Shown: in pieces, positions 1-7,246 of the stretch
How the letters are laid out: each line of letters starts with the position of its first letter
Numbering within the stretch: the stretch's first letter is position 1
NCBI RefSeq assembly: GCF_022369515.1
Contig: NZ_CP059724.1
Location: 2,604,001 to 2,668,000, forward strand
Reading direction: 5' to 3'
DNA: 64,000 nucleotides
From: Paenibacillus sp. 19GGS1-52
GTDB lineage: Bacteria; Bacillota; Bacilli; Paenibacillales; Paenibacillaceae
Notes under the pieces: generated by a model
The model's input: only the letters and a program-made list of their open reading frames with translations
The model's database searches: none
What the model was told of the DNA's origin: nothing
Position numbers and translations under genes: made by a program

Positions 1-935
1 GCCAATTATGTTTGGGTACCATGAATTTTGGCCCCGAAACAGAGGAAAAGGAAGCTTTTAAGATTATGGATGCTGCACTGGATGCTGGCATCAACTTCTT
101 TGATACCGCCAATGTATATGGAGGCCAGGAGCGACGCGGCTGGACGGAAGAAATTATTGGCCGCTGGTTTCAGCAAGGGGGCGGACGGCGCGAGAAGGTA
201 GTGCTGGCTACCAAAGTGTACAATGATATGTTTGATGAGAATGATGGACCCAATTCGGGAGCTGGCTTATCTGGTTATAAAATCAGACGGCATTTTGAAG
301 CCTCATTAAAGCGTCTGCAGACCGATCATATCGAGCTTTACCAGATGCATCATATTGACCGCAATGTATCATGGGACGAGCTGTGGGGTGCTTTTGAAAT
401 TCTGGTTCAGCAAGGTAAAGCGGATTATATAGGTTCTAGCAACTTTGCAGGTTGGCATATTGCCACAGCACAAGCTGAAGCAAAAGCTAGACATTTCCTG
501 GGTTTAGTATCCGAGCAGCATTTATACAATCTGCTGCAGCGGACACCGGAGCTTGAGGTTCTGCCAGCTGCTAAGGAGCTGGGGATGGGCGTCATTCCGT
601 GGAGTCCGCTTGCGGGTGGATTACTGGGTCGCAACGCATTAGCGGGTACAGGCGTACGCAGCTCGCGTTCTGCTAATCTTGAGAAGAACCGCGGCCAGCT
701 GGAGCAATTCTCCGCCCTCTGTAAGGAATTGGGCGACCATGAGGATCAGGTTGCTCTGGCTTGGGTACTGGCAAATCCGGCAGTGACCGCTCCAATTATT
801 GGGCCGAGAACGATGCAGCAATTTGAGGACTCCTTGCGGGTGACTGAAATTATATTGGATGAAGCTACCTTGAAGAAGCTTGATGAGATTTTCCCAGGAC
901 CAGGACGTCCAGCTCCTGAAGCATACGCCTGGTAA
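1..935 (+). CDS. Aldo/keto reductase, 5' end cut by window edge
   Basis: NADPH-dependent aldo/keto reductase of the voltage-gated K+ channel beta-subunit-like branch. These are cytosolic TIM-barrel enzymes that reduce carbonyl compounds. The reading frame is already open at base 3 and encodes the family's LGTMNFG motif at bases 12-32, so the TTG at 12 is internal and the real start lies upstream of the window. Visible motifs are the catalytic-region Asp and Tyr (DTANVYG), the Lys strand (VVLATKVYN), the His strand (YQMHHID), and the C-terminal cofactor-binding segment (PIIGPRTMQQ). A stem-loop terminator follows, so it appears to end its own transcription unit. The exact substrate cannot be told from sequence. 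Confidence 0.9.
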   Translation, partial: QLCLGTMNFGPETEEKEAFKIMDAALDAGINFFDTANVYGGQERRGWTEEIIGRWFQQGGGRREKVVLATKVYNDMFDENDGPNSGAGLSGYKIRRHFEASLKRLQTDHIELYQMHHIDRNVSWDELWGAFEILVQQGKADYIGSSNFAGWHIATAQAEAKARHFLGLVSEQHLYNLLQRTPELEVLPAAKELGMGVIPWSPLAGGLLGRNALAGTGVRSSRSANLEKNRGQLEQFSALCKELGDHEDQVALAWVLANPAVTAPIIGPRTMQQFEDSLRVTEIILDEATLKKLDEIFPGPGRPAPEAYAW

Positions 936-988
936 TCAATTTCACGGCTAACTGCTATGTGTTCTACAATATTTATGTACAACCTCTA

Positions 989-1027
989 GGCTGCAGACGG
1001 TTAACACCTTGTCTGCAGCTTTTTTAG
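989..1027 (+). terminator. Rho-independent terminator after the aldo/keto reductase
   Basis: Inverted repeat CTGCAGAC (991-998) / GTCTGCAG (1011-1018) followed by a T run at 1020-1025. Confidence 0.8.
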
Positions 1028-1157
1028 TTCTTGCAACAGTTGTTGAACGAGAACGTGACACTATGGGTGGAATTTGCTAGAATACAAGGCATCAACAGTG
1101 TAGAGGACCCAGTTCACCGCTATGCAGGCGGTTGTGCAACTGGAGAGGAGGAATGCG

Positions 1158-2174
1158 ATGACGCCCGATATGCTGAACCGGCCCTTAAAGGATCTCCGGA
1201 TATCTGTTACCGATCGCTGTAACCTGCGCTGCGTCTATTGTATGCCTAAGGAAATTTTCGGTCCCGATTATAAGTTTCTGGGCAGAGAACATCTGCTGAG
1301 CTTTGATGAGATCGTAAGAATCTCCAGTTCCTTTGCTGCTTTGGGAGGAACCAAGCTGCGGCTCACGGGTGGTGAGCCTCTGTTGCGGGCAGGCCTGCCA
1401 GCGCTTATTGAGCGGTTGAACAAGCTTGAGGGCATCGAGGATATTGCCCTGACGACCAATGGTCTACTGCTGCCTCGTTTTGCCAAAGATTTGTATGCGG
1501 CGGGTCTAAAGCGGGTGAATGTGAGTCTGGATTCGCTGGATGACGCACGCTTCGGTGCCATTAATGGCCTGGGAGTTGGCGTTAAAGGTGTGCTGGAGGG
1601 GATGAAGGCAGCTGCTGCGGCAGGACTACAGGTCAAGATCAATATGGTAGTCAAGAAATCCTCCAACGAGCAGGATATTGTGCCTATGGCCCGATATTTC
1701 AAGGATACGGATTATATATTGCGCTATATTGAATTTATGGATGTGGGAAGCACGAATGGTTGGGACTTCAGCCAGGTGATTTCTCGGGAGCAGATTGTGC
1801 AGATGATCCACAGCGAAATGCCGCTGGAGCCCATCGAGGCACATTACGAAGGAGAGGTTGCTGCTAGATACCGCTATAAGGGGACTAATCGAGAAATTGG
1901 CATTGTTTCCTCCATTACACAGTCCTTTTGTTCCAGCTGTTCCCGTGCACGCCTATCTGCCGATGGTTCGTTCTATACCTGTCTGTTCGCTAGTGCAGGC
2001 TTTGATCTGCGGGCGCTGCTGCGCTCCGGTATATCGGATAAAGACCTGACCGAGAAGCTCAGCCAGATCTGGAGCAAGCGGGAAGATCGATATTCCGATC
2101 TTCGTCGTGAGGTTAGCGATTCGAAATCAGGCAATACCAAACCGAAGATTGAGATGTCCTATATTGGTGGCTAA
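1158..2174 (+). CDS. moaA: GTP 3',8-cyclase MoaA (molybdenum cofactor biosynthesis)
   Basis: Radical SAM enzyme that catalyses the first step of molybdopterin synthesis, converting GTP to 3',8-cyclo-7,8-dihydro-GTP. The N-terminal CNLRCVYC (CX3CX2C) binds the SAM [4Fe-4S] cluster. The C-terminal CSSC plus a Cys 13 residues later (CX2CX13C) binds the substrate cluster, and the protein ends in the double glycine typical of MoaA. I chose ATG 1158 because GGAGAGGAGG at 1142-1151 sits at good spacing; an in-frame ATG at 1122 lacks a Shine-Dalgarno. The length of 338 aa is normal. No other moa genes lie nearby, so the partner genes must be elsewhere. It is convergent with the DUF421 gene. Confidence 0.95.
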   Translation: MTPDMLNRPLKDLRISVTDRCNLRCVYCMPKEIFGPDYKFLGREHLLSFDEIVRISSSFAALGGTKLRLTGGEPLLRAGLPALIERLNKLEGIEDIALTTNGLLLPRFAKDLYAAGLKRVNVSLDSLDDARFGAINGLGVGVKGVLEGMKAAAAAGLQVKINMVVKKSSNEQDIVPMARYFKDTDYILRYIEFMDVGSTNGWDFSQVISREQIVQMIHSEMPLEPIEAHYEGEVAARYRYKGTNREIGIVSSITQSFCSSCSRARLSADGSFYTCLFASAGFDLRALLRSGISDKDLTEKLSQIWSKREDRYSDLRREVSDSKSGNTKPKIEMSYIGG

Positions 2175-2196
2175 TAAGTCCGTGGGGCTTCACGCT

Positions 2197-2236
2197 AACG
2201 CGGCCTTGTCTAGCGTGACAAGGCCGTGTTATTTCT
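2197..2236. terminator. Bidirectional hairpin terminator between moaA and the DUF421 gene
   Basis: A 14-bp stem (2197-2210 with 2217-2230, one G-T wobble) and a 6-nt loop lie between convergent genes. The T-rich tract is short. Confidence 0.7.
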
Positions 2237-2245
2237 ATGCTCATC

Positions 2246-2923
2246 CTACATACGGGTGACTACATTAAGCTCGCCTTCTTCATTAACCTCGGCATAAGCC
2301 ACTGCTTTGATGTCTGGAAAACCTTTCTCTTGAAGCTGTTGGTGCAGCCACACTTCATCTTTGCCAAGATCGCGAAGCCCCTTCAGTTGGACAATTCCGT
2401 CTTCAACAATACTCTGTGGCATGTGAATCTGTTGTGCATTTAGATTTATATCCGCCCGGGTAACGATTTCATACTGCGGTTTTTTGAGAATACTCAAAGA
2501 ACCATTAGTTTCATAGATAGCGTAAGCTACCTCGCTAACAGAAAAAGTATCTTTCGCTCTGAGCATCATTCGCAACTGATCAAAGTCAAGATTGTTTCTA
2601 CGCAGTCTCATCAGGTCGATTTGCCCATTACGAATTAAGATTTCCGATTCACCCTCCAGCGGCTTCCGCAGCTTATGGTAACGTTGGGTAATTTTCTCGA
2701 AGGTGACGGATAAGACAGTCCAAACAGCTAAGGTAAATATCAGCATCCATACGGAAGTATTCTTTTCATAGATGGTGTTTCCTACAAGATCGCCCAGCAT
2801 AACGGCTGAGATGAAGTCGAAGGGGGTCAAAGCGGCAATTTCTTTTTTGCCGAGCAGCCTCGTCATCGCCCATAATCCGACAAAGCCAGCAATCAACTTA
2901 ATTAATATCGATACTAATTCCAT
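2246..2923 (-). CDS. DUF421 (YetF/YdfS-type) membrane protein
   Basis: A 225-aa protein with three predicted N-terminal membrane helices (about residues 5-25, 35-50 and 58-78) followed by a soluble C-terminal domain of the YetF type. The family is widespread in Bacillales and several members are spore-associated, but the biochemical role is not settled. The ATG at 2923 is preceded by a strong AAGGAGG. The conserved juxtamembrane segment GKKEIAALTPFDF and the cytosolic motif ILIRNGQID are present. It ends convergently against moaA. Confidence 0.88.
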   Translation of the reverse strand: MELVSILIKLIAGFVGLWAMTRLLGKKEIAALTPFDFISAVMLGDLVGNTIYEKNTSVWMLIFTLAVWTVLSVTFEKITQRYHKLRKPLEGESEILIRNGQIDLMRLRRNNLDFDQLRMMLRAKDTFSVSEVAYAIYETNGSLSILKKPQYEIVTRADINLNAQQIHMPQSIVEDGIVQLKGLRDLGKDEVWLHQQLQEKGFPDIKAVAYAEVNEEGELNVVTRM

Positions 2924-3075
2924 ACGAAACCTCCTTGCCGCGTTATAAGTTTATAACCCATGTGATTCTTAAAGTAACATGCGCGTCAGTGGAATGTCAC
3001 TGCTAAAGTAAAATTGCTGTATTTATGATAAGCTTGAAATGAATTCGAGTTCCAGAATGAGAAGGGGGTATTATT

Positions 3076-3537
3076 TTGCTGATTTTTGTGATATCCGCAA
3101 TGGTCATTCTAATGGATCAAGGATCGAAATGGATCGTAAGATCGAATATGCAGGTTGGGGAAACGGTTCCGGTCTGGAATCATATTTTGCAATTTACTCA
3201 TTTCGAGAACAGTGGGGCTGCCTTTAGCTCCTTTCAGGGATATGGAAAGTATTTTGTGATTATTGCACTGGTGTTCGTAGCAGGTTTAATCTATTATCGG
3301 CGAAAAGGAGAAATCAAGGGGGTCTTGATGGAGACTGCTGCAGGCTTTCTGGCCGGCGGAGCTATCGGCAATGCGATTGACCGTCTGGTATTCCATAAGG
3401 TAACCGATTTTCTGGTCTTCGGGAAGAGCAACGGTATTCTTAATCTGGCCAATGTTGCTATAAATGTAGGCGTTATATTGTTTGTAATCCATTTACTCAA
3501 AGGACAGCTGAAGCTGAAGTTGAAGCCGAAAAGCTAA
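3076..3537 (+). CDS. lspA: Signal peptidase II (LspA) homologue with a changed catalytic Asp
   Basis: Prolipoprotein signal peptidase-like four-helix membrane protein, 153 aa. LspA cleaves the signal peptide from diacylglyceryl-prolipoproteins. The family signatures are present: DQGSK near residue 14, NSGAAF near 45, GNAIDRL near 98 and TDF with Asp111. The C-terminal NxAD motif, whose Asp is the second member of the catalytic dyad, reads LNLANVAINVG, giving Asn126 (codon aat). It may therefore be an inactive or altered paralogue; the chromosome may carry a canonical lspA elsewhere. The start is TTG 3076 after AGAAGGGGG. The stop overlaps the convergent AraC gene by 4 bp. Confidence 0.82.
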   Translation: MLIFVISAMVILMDQGSKWIVRSNMQVGETVPVWNHILQFTHFENSGAAFSSFQGYGKYFVIIALVFVAGLIYYRRKGEIKGVLMETAAGFLAGGAIGNAIDRLVFHKVTDFLVFGKSNGILNLANVAINVGVILFVIHLLKGQLKLKLKPKS

Positions 3538-4364
3538 ATTAGCGAATGCAATTGTTTGCGGAAATCTGTTGGGGGCATCCCGGAGATTTTCTTGAATTGC
3601 TTGGAGAAATAGAACAGATCCTTAAACCCGACAAGATGGGCAATATCCGTCACTGAATACGGAGTGCTCAGGAGTAACTCCTTGGCCTTCTCAATTTTTT
3701 TACGTGTAATGTATTGAATAGGGGGTACACCCATCTGACGCTTGAATAGGCGAATGAAATAGTTCGGGTGCATGAAGGCTACTTGGGCAAGCTGCTGGAT
3801 CGTAATCTCCTGCTCGATGTTGTCATGGATGTAGCTTAAGACATTTAGCAGCTTATCTGTGGACTCCAAATTCTTAAAGACAATATCCGCCAGGTCAATG
3901 TTCATCAAAAAATGTGACAGAAGCTCCATCAGCTTGCTCTTCGCCAGCAGTTTGGCATATACAGCATCAGAATTCGCTTGGGTTGTAAGCTCCTCAAATA
4001 AGGTGTGGATAGTATTCGTATCTGCGACTTTCCACACATGAGGCAATTCCAAAATATCGGATAACGGAATATCGCCTACTCTGACGCTGAAATGACACCA
4101 ATATTTCGTAAAAGGGTTGTTGTTGATTGAAGTGTAGGATTGTTTCACACCCTCAGGCATTAAGATTAACTGGCCAGGGACAGGGTAATACTCTTGATCC
4201 CCAATCTTGAGCCAGCCCTCACCCTCGCAGATGAAATAAAACTTGCTGTAATCAGGAGTATAATCGAGGTCCTGCCACTCTAAAGTTACTAAATTGTAGT
4301 TAGCCATATATAAATCTATGTTCAGATTGGATAGATAATGAGTTAACAAGGCCTGATTAACCAT
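3534..4364 (-). CDS. AraC-family transcriptional regulator with cupin sensor domain
   Basis: A 276-aa one-component regulator. The N-terminal about 150 residues form an AraC-type cupin ligand-binding domain (PVPGQLILMPEGVKQSY is typical). Residues about 175-274 carry the two helix-turn-helix motifs and the C-terminal AraC signature (VTDIAHLVGFKDLFYFSKQF). The ATG at 4364 follows AAAGGAG at good spacing. It is transcribed divergently from the SDR gene 220 bp away and could regulate it, although the operator there looks like that of another regulator class. The ligand is unknown; many Paenibacillus proteins of this type sense sugars. Confidence 0.88.
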   Translation of the reverse strand: MVNQALLTHYLSNLNIDLYMANYNLVTLEWQDLDYTPDYSKFYFICEGEGWLKIGDQEYYPVPGQLILMPEGVKQSYTSINNNPFTKYWCHFSVRVGDIPLSDILELPHVWKVADTNTIHTLFEELTTQANSDAVYAKLLAKSKLMELLSHFLMNIDLADIVFKNLESTDKLLNVLSYIHDNIEQEITIQQLAQVAFMHPNYFIRLFKRQMGVPPIQYITRKKIEKAKELLLSTPYSVTDIAHLVGFKDLFYFSKQFKKISGMPPTDFRKQLHSLI

Positions 4365-4442
4365 AGCTGTCTCCTTTGAGTGTTTCTAGGTGTATAAAAG
4401 CGCGCTCACTCATTATAGTACATTTGAGATAGGTTCTGAAAG

Positions 4443-4476
4443 AAGAGACAAGTCAATAGAGCTTGTCTCTTTTTGT
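4443..4476 (+). terminator. Hairpin with T run in the divergent AraC/SDR intergenic region
   Basis: A 10-bp perfect stem AAGAGACAAG (4443-4452) / CTTGTCTCTT (4462-4471) is followed by Ts. No complete gene reads into it on the plus strand, so it may insulate the downstream promoter or be a relic. Confidence 0.6.
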
Positions 4477-4484
4477 ATTGATTA

Positions 4485-4520
4485 TTGACATGTTTCATTA
4501 TTGTAACTATAATAGTTACA
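4485..4520 (+). promoter_or_regulatory. Consensus sigma-A promoter with a palindromic operator over the -10
   Basis: TTGACA (4485-4490), a 17-bp spacer and TATAAT (4508-4513) form a perfect consensus promoter. The -10 lies inside the perfect palindrome TGTAACTAT-A-ATAGTTACA (4502-4520). A protein bound there would block polymerase, so the SDR gene is probably tightly repressed and strongly inducible. Confidence 0.8.
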
Positions 4521-4585
4521 GGTAGGCGGAATGATTACTGACACATCGATTTTACTGGATTTAATATACTGAGGAGGAATGGGAA

Positions 4586-5482
4586 ATGGGTATTACGAAT
4601 GAAGCAGTATTGGTAACAGGAGCAAGCGGGCATTTGGGACGAGAAGCGGTAGAGTGGTTGCTTGAGAATCATAAAGGCCAGATTATTGCAGTAACCCGTA
4701 ATCCGTTGACACTGTCAGACTTCTCAGCTCGTGGCGTTGTCGTACGGCAAGCAGATTTTGACCAACCGCATACGCTTGATGAAGCCTTCGTCGGAGCTAA
4801 ACGGCTGTTGCTTATCAGTACGGACGCTGTGAGTGTGCCAGGGCAGCGGTTACAGCAGCATTCGAATGCAGTAGAAGCCGCGATTAAAGCGGGAGTAGAG
4901 CATATTGTTTATACCTCTGTGCCTAATCCAGAACCGGGTACAGAGTGCTTAATTGCCCCTGACCACTATGGTACAGAAGAGAAAATCAAGAGCAGTGGCT
5001 TGTCCTTCACAATTCTCCGCAACAATCTGTATGCCGACAATCTGCTTCCTTCCTTGCAGCAAGCCGCAGCTAGTGGACAATATGCAGCTGCTACAGGTGA
5101 TGGCCTAACAGCTTACGTGACTCGCAAGGACTGTGCCAGGGCAGCAGCAGCGGCACTAGCTTCCTCCTTTACAGGAACCAGAACGATAGACGTAACTGGA
5201 ACTGAGGCGCTTTCAGGGGCTGATGTGGCTCAAATTGCAAGTGAAGTCATTGGGAAGAGCATTCAATTTGTAGCTTTAACCACAGAGCAGCTAGTAGGTA
5301 TTTTTGAATCGATTGGAATGCCTAATGGTGTGGCGCAGATTTTTGCTTCCTTTGATACAGCTTCTGCTAAGGGAGAATATGCTGTAGCAACTACGACAGT
5401 TCAGGAATTAACAGGCCAGGCACCAGCCAGCTTGAAGGAATTTCTAACAGAGAACTTAGCCGCTTTCACCAGCGCTAGCTAA
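4586..5482 (+). CDS. NAD(P)H-binding SDR, quinone oxidoreductase 2 (YtfG/NmrA)-like
   Basis: A 298-aa atypical short-chain dehydrogenase of the NmrA/QOR2 group. E. coli QOR2 reduces quinones with NADPH. The Rossmann motif VTGASGHLGREAV is near residue 10, followed by VTRNP for adenosine-phosphate contact. IVYTSVPNP occupies the usual catalytic region, and the C-terminal half has the substrate-domain pattern of the family. The ATG at 4586 follows GAGGAGG. Single gene: a consensus promoter with operator lies upstream and a terminator downstream. An HxlR-type redox regulator often controls this family, but none is encoded next to it here. Confidence 0.87.
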   Translation: MGITNEAVLVTGASGHLGREAVEWLLENHKGQIIAVTRNPLTLSDFSARGVVVRQADFDQPHTLDEAFVGAKRLLLISTDAVSVPGQRLQQHSNAVEAAIKAGVEHIVYTSVPNPEPGTECLIAPDHYGTEEKIKSSGLSFTILRNNLYADNLLPSLQQAAASGQYAAATGDGLTAYVTRKDCARAAAAALASSFTGTRTIDVTGTEALSGADVAQIASEVIGKSIQFVALTTEQLVGIFESIGMPNGVAQIFASFDTASAKGEYAVATTTVQELTGQAPASLKEFLTENLAAFTSAS

Positions 5483-5540
5483 TTATTGAAAATTACTTTA
5501 TCATTTTATCTAATGAAAGTTATCATTAATTGTAATAGGG

Positions 5541-5585
5541 CTGCTTAAATCAGGGTAAATCACTTTGATTTAGGCAGTTTTTTCG
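5541..5585 (+). terminator. Rho-independent terminator after the SDR gene
   Basis: A 12-bp stem CTGCTTAAATCA (5541-5552) / TGATTTAGGCAG (5566-5577, one wobble) is followed by TTTTTT. Confidence 0.82.
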
Positions 5586-5602
5586 TATTTTACATATAAT
5601 AT

Positions 5603-7117
5603 CTCAACTTTCGCAGCATGAAATCGGCAGATAAGCCTTGATGTAGCTGGGCAAAGCAGAGATCCAGTGCTGGAGTTGACTTTTAATCATAGCGGATAGT
5701 TTCTTACCGACTTGATTGGCGATTTCGTTCATCAATTCCACCAATTGTTGTAATGCTACGGCCCAGTCCAAGGTACCGACTTCATCGCAAAGCAAATAAA
5801 AGAGTCCACCGAGCGTCCGCTGATCCGTGCTTTGTCGATGCTGCCAAGCCAGCAGAATATAGCGGGAAAAGACAATCGTTGTATGGCTAATGAGCAAATC
5901 ATAGGAGCGGCCTTGAAACTCTTTTTGCAGGCGCAGCAAGGATTTAGCGCATTTGAAAAAGACTTCGATGTCCCAGCGAAGAGCGTAGATTTGAATGACT
6001 TCCGGTGCCGTCAGCGTTAGATCCGTCGATAGAATCGCGAGCCACTCGTTTTTCTTGGAGCGATGGCGAACAAAGACCACGACTACTGGAATGCCAGGAA
6101 CAAGTTCGGTGTGAATCTGACGCAAGAGGTTCCGGTGCTTTCCTTCGACGCGCAAAGCAGCTCGGTAAAGACCTTTAAGATCCACCCGTTGACCGTGAAC
6201 GAGATATCGCTTGTTGTCGTTTTTCACCATGCCAATCACATGCAGTTTGCGATCTATAATCCGCTGAATCAGGGGGGCATGCGTGAACCAGCTATCCATA
6301 AGTACGTAAGCCGCAGAAACCCCGGAAGTAATGGCTCGATCCAGCAGTTCAGAAACCAGATGCGGAGCAGAAAGCAGAGCTTCTTTCCGGCGTTTGTATC
6401 CAGAGGATCGCTTGTCGATTCCCGGATGTATGCCGGTGAGTCCAGCCTTCACGGAACTCAGCAAGGCGAAGTCCAAAGGGAGAAACGTATGACCGTCTGA
6501 CCAGCCCAAGGTGAGCATGCGAAAGCCTTTATAGTAAGCCCCCGTCGCGTGATCCTTAAAGCGAGCCAACAATTCCACAGCTTTGCTCCGATTCCGCTCA
6601 AACATGGAATCATCCACAATGAATACGGAGGTCCGCGTGACGGAGGTCAAGGTTTCGACTCGCTGCACAGTGTCACTACTTAGAGAAGACAAGAAACGCC
6701 GCCAAGCGAATCCGCTGTGATTGAGAAAGCGATAGACGGCATCTTTGCCAGGAAAGGCTTCACCCTTGGCACTTTCGAGCAGACGAAACCAATTCTTCTG
6801 ATGAAAGAGCAAGACAAAAACGAGCATGAACAGATGGGAACAGGTATAGCCAAACGTCTTTTTGAACCCGGCATTCCTCAGATGCTTCAGCACACCGAGC
6901 TCTTGAAAAGCAGGTCTCATTTCAGGTGGGAGTTGATCTAGGGACGACTTTTGATTTATCATAGAAGGGACACCTCTTCTGTGGTTTAGTGGATCTCGAC
7001 AATCTCACTTTACCAAACGAAGTGGTGTTTTTCTATGTTGGCAAGATCCTTACTTAAACCGACTCCACCTTAACCCCAGCTTGGGGTCAACTCAATTTTG
7101 ACTCTGCGAAAGTTGAG
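5603..7117 (-). mobile_element. IS4-family insertion sequence (copy A), complete
   Basis: A 1515-bp element with perfect 14-bp terminal inverted repeats CTCAACTTTCGCAG (5603-5616) / CTGCGAAAGTTGAG (7104-7117), flanked by the 7-bp target duplication ATAATAT (5596-5602 and 7118-7124). It encodes one transposase on the minus strand whose stop codon lies inside the terminal repeat. It sits between the SDR terminator and cysJ. It shares its terminal sequence with the elements at 55489 and 63694, but the protein is clearly divergent from theirs. Confidence 0.95.
5604..6962 (-). CDS. IS4-family DDE transposase
   Basis: A 452-aa DDE transposase. The catalytic residues are visible: first Asp in FIVDDSM (about residue 117), second Asp in VLMDSWF, and the Glu within YALRWDIEVFFKCAK, which fits the IS4 signature Y-(2)-R-(3)-E-(6)-K. 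The gene is intact and full length, so the element may still be active. The start ATG at 6962 follows AGAGGTGTCC. Relative to the copy at 55639 it shares the overall layout but differs at many positions, so this is a distinct IS species sharing similar ends. Confidence 0.95.
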   Translation of the reverse strand: MINQKSSLDQLPPEMRPAFQELGVLKHLRNAGFKKTFGYTCSHLFMLVFVLLFHQKNWFRLLESAKGEAFPGKDAVYRFLNHSGFAWRRFLSSLSSDTVQRVETLTSVTRTSVFIVDDSMFERNRSKAVELLARFKDHATGAYYKGFRMLTLGWSDGHTFLPLDFALLSSVKAGLTGIHPGIDKRSSGYKRRKEALLSAPHLVSELLDRAITSGVSAAYVLMDSWFTHAPLIQRIIDRKLHVIGMVKNDNKRYLVHGQRVDLKGLYRAALRVEGKHRNLLRQIHTELVPGIPVVVVFVRHRSKKNEWLAILSTDLTLTAPEVIQIYALRWDIEVFFKCAKSLLRLQKEFQGRSYDLLISHTTIVFSRYILLAWQHRQSTDQRTLGGLFYLLCDEVGTLDWAVALQQLVELMNEIANQVGKKLSAMIKSQLQHWISALPSYIKAYLPISCCES

Positions 7118-7246
7118 ATAATATTACCAATAAATACATTTTATAGGTATTTTCGCATTCGTTGATCGTTTTCAATAATTATGATAGCCTGAACATACGA
7201 CGAAGTGATAAGAAAAAAATGATTTTATGTTTAGGAGAGGTGGATA

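Noticed and set aside
12..20. TTG at 12 as the start of the aldo/keto reductase
   Set aside because: The frame is open to the window edge and the codon lies inside the conserved LGTMNFG motif.
1268..1844. Minus-strand ORFs inside moaA
   Set aside because: Low-complexity shadow translations of a clear coding gene.
6063..6500. Plus-strand ORF inside IS copy A
   Set aside because: Antisense shadow of the transposase with no ribosome site.
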